Source of the DNA: Candidatus Omnitrophota bacterium
Lineage (GTDB): Bacteria > Omnitrophota > Gorgyraeia > Gygaellales > Profunditerraquicolaceae
DNA: 9,017 nt
Direction: 5' to 3'
NCBI GenBank assembly: GCA_903882345.1
Contig: CAIRWO010000218.1
Location: forward strand, 1 to 9,017
The notes beneath the pieces are model-generated. The model was not told the DNA's origin. It searched no databases and was given only the letters and a program-made list of their open reading frames with translations. This document shows positions 7,083-9,017 of this stretch, piece by piece (the first letter of the stretch is position 1; each line of letters begins with the position of its first letter). The position numbers and the translations under genes were made by a program.

Positions 7083-7856
7083 CTATTGTATGATGATCAA
7101 CACTTCTTCCAGACTGGAAAGCTCAGCTGCCGGCTTTACTATCGCATAGCGGCTTAAACCGGAAAATTCCAAACCTATGCCCGCCACAGTGCCGATCAAA
7201 ATCCCTTTCGGGTAATTGCTGGTAAAACCGGATGTCACAATCACGTCGGAAACCTCGATATCCGCGTCCGCAGGCAAATATTTCATTGCCATGGAATTCC
7301 CCAGGGTGCCCGTGATCAGCCCTTCCTGCCGGCTGCGCTGCACGATTGCCGATACGTTAAGGTTCGGGTCGTTGATCAGCATTATTTTGCTGCTGGCGCG
7401 GCCGGTCTCGATCACCCTTCCGACTAATCCCAGATAATTAATTACCGCCTGCCCCCGCCTTATCCCGTTATTTTCCCCCTTATCAACGATAACCACCGAA
7501 GACCAGTTATCTACTGCATGGCCGGTCACTGCCGCGGCAATTACCTTAAAAGGCGATTTTTGTTTAAAAGAAAGCGATTCTTTTAAGCGCTGGTTTTCCA
7601 GATAAATTTCATTGGCTTCATTAAGCTTCGTTTTTAAAAAACCGTTTTCCTTTTCCAGCCTTTCATTTTGGGCATAATTACGGTGAAAAAAGATCAATGC
7701 GCCGGTTTCGCGGCATACGAAGGTAAATATTTTGAGCGGGCTTTTTAATATGCTGACTACAGTGGGCCTTAAGGCAGGAGAGATACTTGATAATAATAGT
7801 AACGCTACAAGGGATATTGCTAAATACGAGAGATTTTTCTTTGTGAGCTTAAGCAC
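7083..7856 (-). CDS. mreC: Rod shape-determining protein MreC
   Basis: MreC is a bitopic inner-membrane protein whose periplasmic beta-rich domain contacts and activates PBP2 in the elongasome. The 257-residue protein has the family layout: a short cytoplasmic N-terminus, one transmembrane segment (about 9-25), a coiled coil rich in E, K, L and N (about 60-97), and the beta-barrel domain (about 100-257). The latter includes VIVDKGENNGIRRGQAV and the late segment PKGILIGTVAGI typical of MreC. The start is GTG at 7856, 18 bp after the mreB stop, with no recognisable Shine-Dalgarno. An ATG overlapping it (7858-7856) is out of frame, so the start is plausible but not proven. The gene ends in TAG, the only TAG stop among the eight genes, and that codon is in frame with mreD. 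Confidence 0.93.
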   Translation of the reverse strand: MLKLTKKNLSYLAISLVALLLLSSISPALRPTVVSILKSPLKIFTFVCRETGALIFFHRNYAQNERLEKENGFLKTKLNEANEIYLENQRLKESLSFKQKSPFKVIAAAVTGHAVDNWSSVVIVDKGENNGIRRGQAVINYLGLVGRVIETGRASSKIMLINDPNLNVSAIVQRSRQEGLITGTLGNSMAMKYLPADADIEVSDVIVTSGFTSNYPKGILIGTVAGIGLEFSGLSRYAIVKPAAELSSLEEVLIIIQ

Positions 7857-7874
7857 ATTTTATACTGCAGTTTA

Positions 7875-8948
7875 TTAAGTATGCGTTTCGGACTTTATGG
7901 GAACAGTAACTTTTTTCAGGTAGTGCATTTCATTGAGTACCTTACCCGTGCCATTGGCCACTGCTGTCAGGGGATCATCGGCAACATGGACGGGTAACCC
8001 TGTTTCTTCGGAGATCAATTTATCCAATCCCCTTAAAAGCGCCCCACCCCCTGCCATGACGATGCCGTGCTCGATCAGATCAGCGGCCAGTTCCGGCGGA
8101 GTCCTCTCCAGGGATATTTTTGTGATTTCCAATATCGCCCGCAAAGGCTCCTGCAGGGCCTCCCTTATTTCTTCCGAAGTAACGGTTACGGCTTTAGGCA
8201 GCCCTGCTACCAGATCCCTCCCCTTTACTTCCATGCTCATTTCTTCCTCAAGAGGATAAGCTGAACCGATTTTTATTTTTATGTCTTCGGCCGTGCGTTC
8301 GCCAATCATCAGGTTATAAGTCTTTTTGAGATACTCGATAACGGCTTCATTCATTTCGTCCCCGCCGATACGTATGGACTTGGAAAAAACTATTCCAGCC
8401 AGCGAGATAACCGCGATCTCTGTTGTGCCGCCTCCGACATCAATGATCATATTCCCTAACGGTTCGTTAATGGGCAGGCCCACCCCGATTGCCGCGGCAA
8501 CCGGCTCTTCGATCAGATAAACTTCCCTTGCTCCGGCACGTTCTGCGGATTCCTTGACTGCCCTGCGCTCTACCTCTGTGATCCCGGAAGGTATGGCAAT
8601 GACGATCCGCGGCCTTACCTGAAAGCGGCGGTGCTTTACCTTTCTAATAAAATGCCGCAGCATTGCTTCGGTTATCTCAAAATCCGTGATCACGCCATCG
8701 CGCATCGGCCTGATTGCGACGATATTACCGGGCGTGCGACCGAGCATCCGCTTTGCCTCTTCACCTACGGCGAGCACATGGGAAGTGCCGCGCTCAATGG
8801 CAACTACCGAAGGCTCACAGAGAACTACCCCTTCCCCCTTGACATAAACAAGGGTCGTGGCCGTACCTAAATCAATCCCGATATCATTAGAGAATAGACT
8901 ATAGAAATAATCAGACAGGTATTTGACAATCCCTTTAAATTTACTCAA
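7875..8948 (-). CDS. mreB: Rod shape-determining protein MreB (bacterial actin)
   Basis: MreB is the cytoplasmic actin homologue that forms membrane-bound ATP-dependent filaments and positions the elongation machinery. The 357-residue protein shows the actin-fold signatures: phosphate-1 loop GIDLGTATTLVY (about 24-35, with T where most MreBs have N in GTANT), phosphate-2 loop IDVGGGTTEIAV (about 169-180), the conserved TEVERRAVKESAERAGA helix and EEPVAAAIG, and the adenosine loop MAGGGALLRG (298-307). The start is TTG at 8948, chosen for its Shine-Dalgarno and the in-frame stop just upstream. The residues before SNDIGIDLG are about ten longer than in E. coli and rich in Y, F and L, which may form a membrane-anchoring amphipathic helix. 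The gene ends in tandem TAA TAA stops. It is the first gene of the shape operon. Confidence 0.97.
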   Translation of the reverse strand: MSKFKGIVKYLSDYFYSLFSNDIGIDLGTATTLVYVKGEGVVLCEPSVVAIERGTSHVLAVGEEAKRMLGRTPGNIVAIRPMRDGVITDFEITEAMLRHFIRKVKHRRFQVRPRIVIAIPSGITEVERRAVKESAERAGAREVYLIEEPVAAAIGVGLPINEPLGNMIIDVGGGTTEIAVISLAGIVFSKSIRIGGDEMNEAVIEYLKKTYNLMIGERTAEDIKIKIGSAYPLEEEMSMEVKGRDLVAGLPKAVTVTSEEIREALQEPLRAILEITKISLERTPPELAADLIEHGIVMAGGGALLRGLDKLISEETGLPVHVADDPLTAVANGTGKVLNEMHYLKKVTVPIKSETHT

Positions 8949-8956
8949 AGCTTACG

Positions 8957-8964
8957 TCCCCTTC
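8957..8964 (-). promoter_or_regulatory. Ribosome binding site of mreB
   Basis: The minus strand reads GAAGGGGA, 8 nt before a TTG codon at 8948-8946. It supports the unusual TTG start: the same frame has a TAA stop two codons upstream (8954-8952), and there is no ATG close downstream. Confidence 0.7.
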
Positions 8965-8981
8965 TCAAGGTTAATGTGCAG

Positions 8982-8987
8982 ATTTTA
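8982..8987 (-). promoter_or_regulatory. -10 box of the mreB operon promoter (extended -10)
   Basis: The minus-strand hexamer TAAAAT differs from TATAAT at one position, and TGC immediately upstream gives an extended -10 (TGn). With the perfect -35 box 17 bp away this is the strongest promoter in the window. Transcription would start near 8975, giving a leader of about 27 nt before mreB. No second promoter of comparable quality was noticed before 1998, so it probably drives mreB through the radical SAM gene. That reach is an inference. Confidence 0.85.
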
Positions 8988-9004
8988 GCAGAGATTAAAC
9001 CCTA

Positions 9005-9010
9005 TGTCAA
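9005..9010 (-). promoter_or_regulatory. -35 box of the mreB operon promoter
   Basis: On the minus strand this is TTGACA, a perfect sigma70-type -35 hexamer. It is followed after exactly 17 bp by TAAAAT (8982-8987). It lies at the window edge, so upstream elements such as an UP element cannot be judged beyond the short T-rich stretch at 9011-9017. Confidence 0.85.
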
Positions 9011-9017
9011 ACAAAAA

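Noticed and set aside
7857..7864. TATAAAAT just before mreC as a -10 box of an internal promoter.
   Set aside because: At 17 bp upstream the sequence AACGCA does not resemble TTGACA, and the element would sit directly on the start codon.
70..8870. Plus-strand reading frames throughout the window.
   Set aside because: All lie opposite strongly conserved minus-strand genes, their translations show no recognisable family or sensible membrane pattern, and none has a convincing ribosome binding site.
8960..8970. Small CCTT-GAG-AAGG hairpin covering part of the mreB Shine-Dalgarno.
   Set aside because: Only four base pairs with a 3-nt loop; too weak to claim as a structure.

Overview
All genes lie on the minus strand, so the region reads from high to low coordinates. 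It is a rod-shape (elongasome) operon, mreB-mreC-mreD-mrdA(PBP2)-rodA, followed by a TIGR03960-type radical SAM gene. An 87-bp gap then precedes a two-gene signalling pair: a membrane HAMP-GAF-GGDEF protein and a stand-alone MshEN/GspE-N protein. I see no rRNA, tRNA, CRISPR array, insertion sequence, phage gene or plus-strand gene. No stretch above 300 bp lacks a gene; the largest gap is the 87 bp at 1898-1984.

Organism: a complete MreBCD-PBP2-RodA set points to a rod-forming, peptidoglycan-synthesising bacterium. The TIGR03960 neighbour, the moderately AT-rich sequence and the style of the MreB and GGDEF proteins remind me of uncultured candidate-phylum lineages such as Omnitrophota. That assignment is an inference from general impression, with low confidence.

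Region 1 (9017-3733): a very good sigma70-type promoter (TTGACA, 17 bp, TAAAAT) sits about 60 bp before the TTG start of mreB and probably drives the shape operon. MreB is the actin-like scaffold, MreC and MreD the membrane and periplasmic adaptors, PBP2 the transpeptidase and RodA the glycosyltransferase. Spacers shrink along the operon (18, 15, 3 and -4 bp), and the distal genes have little or no Shine-Dalgarno of their own, so translational coupling is likely.

Region 2 (3730-1985): the radical SAM gene starts 2 bp after the rodA stop and should share its transcript. Its family is uncharacterised. The DUF2344/TIGR03936 partner that usually follows or is fused to it is not in this window.

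Region 3 (1984-33): the gap carries a promoter candidate (TTGCTA, 17 bp, TATAAT), a perfect 7-bp inverted repeat overlapping its -10 box, and a potential hairpin that would mask the strong ribosome binding site of the GGDEF gene. The GGDEF domain looks catalytically dead (GDNEF, and N-V-D in place of D-x-D). The next gene, overlapping by one base, encodes a lone MshEN domain of the kind that can bind cyclic-di-GMP, but with both signature arginines replaced. The pair reads as a divergent nucleotide-signalling or scaffold module attached to the cell-shape locus.
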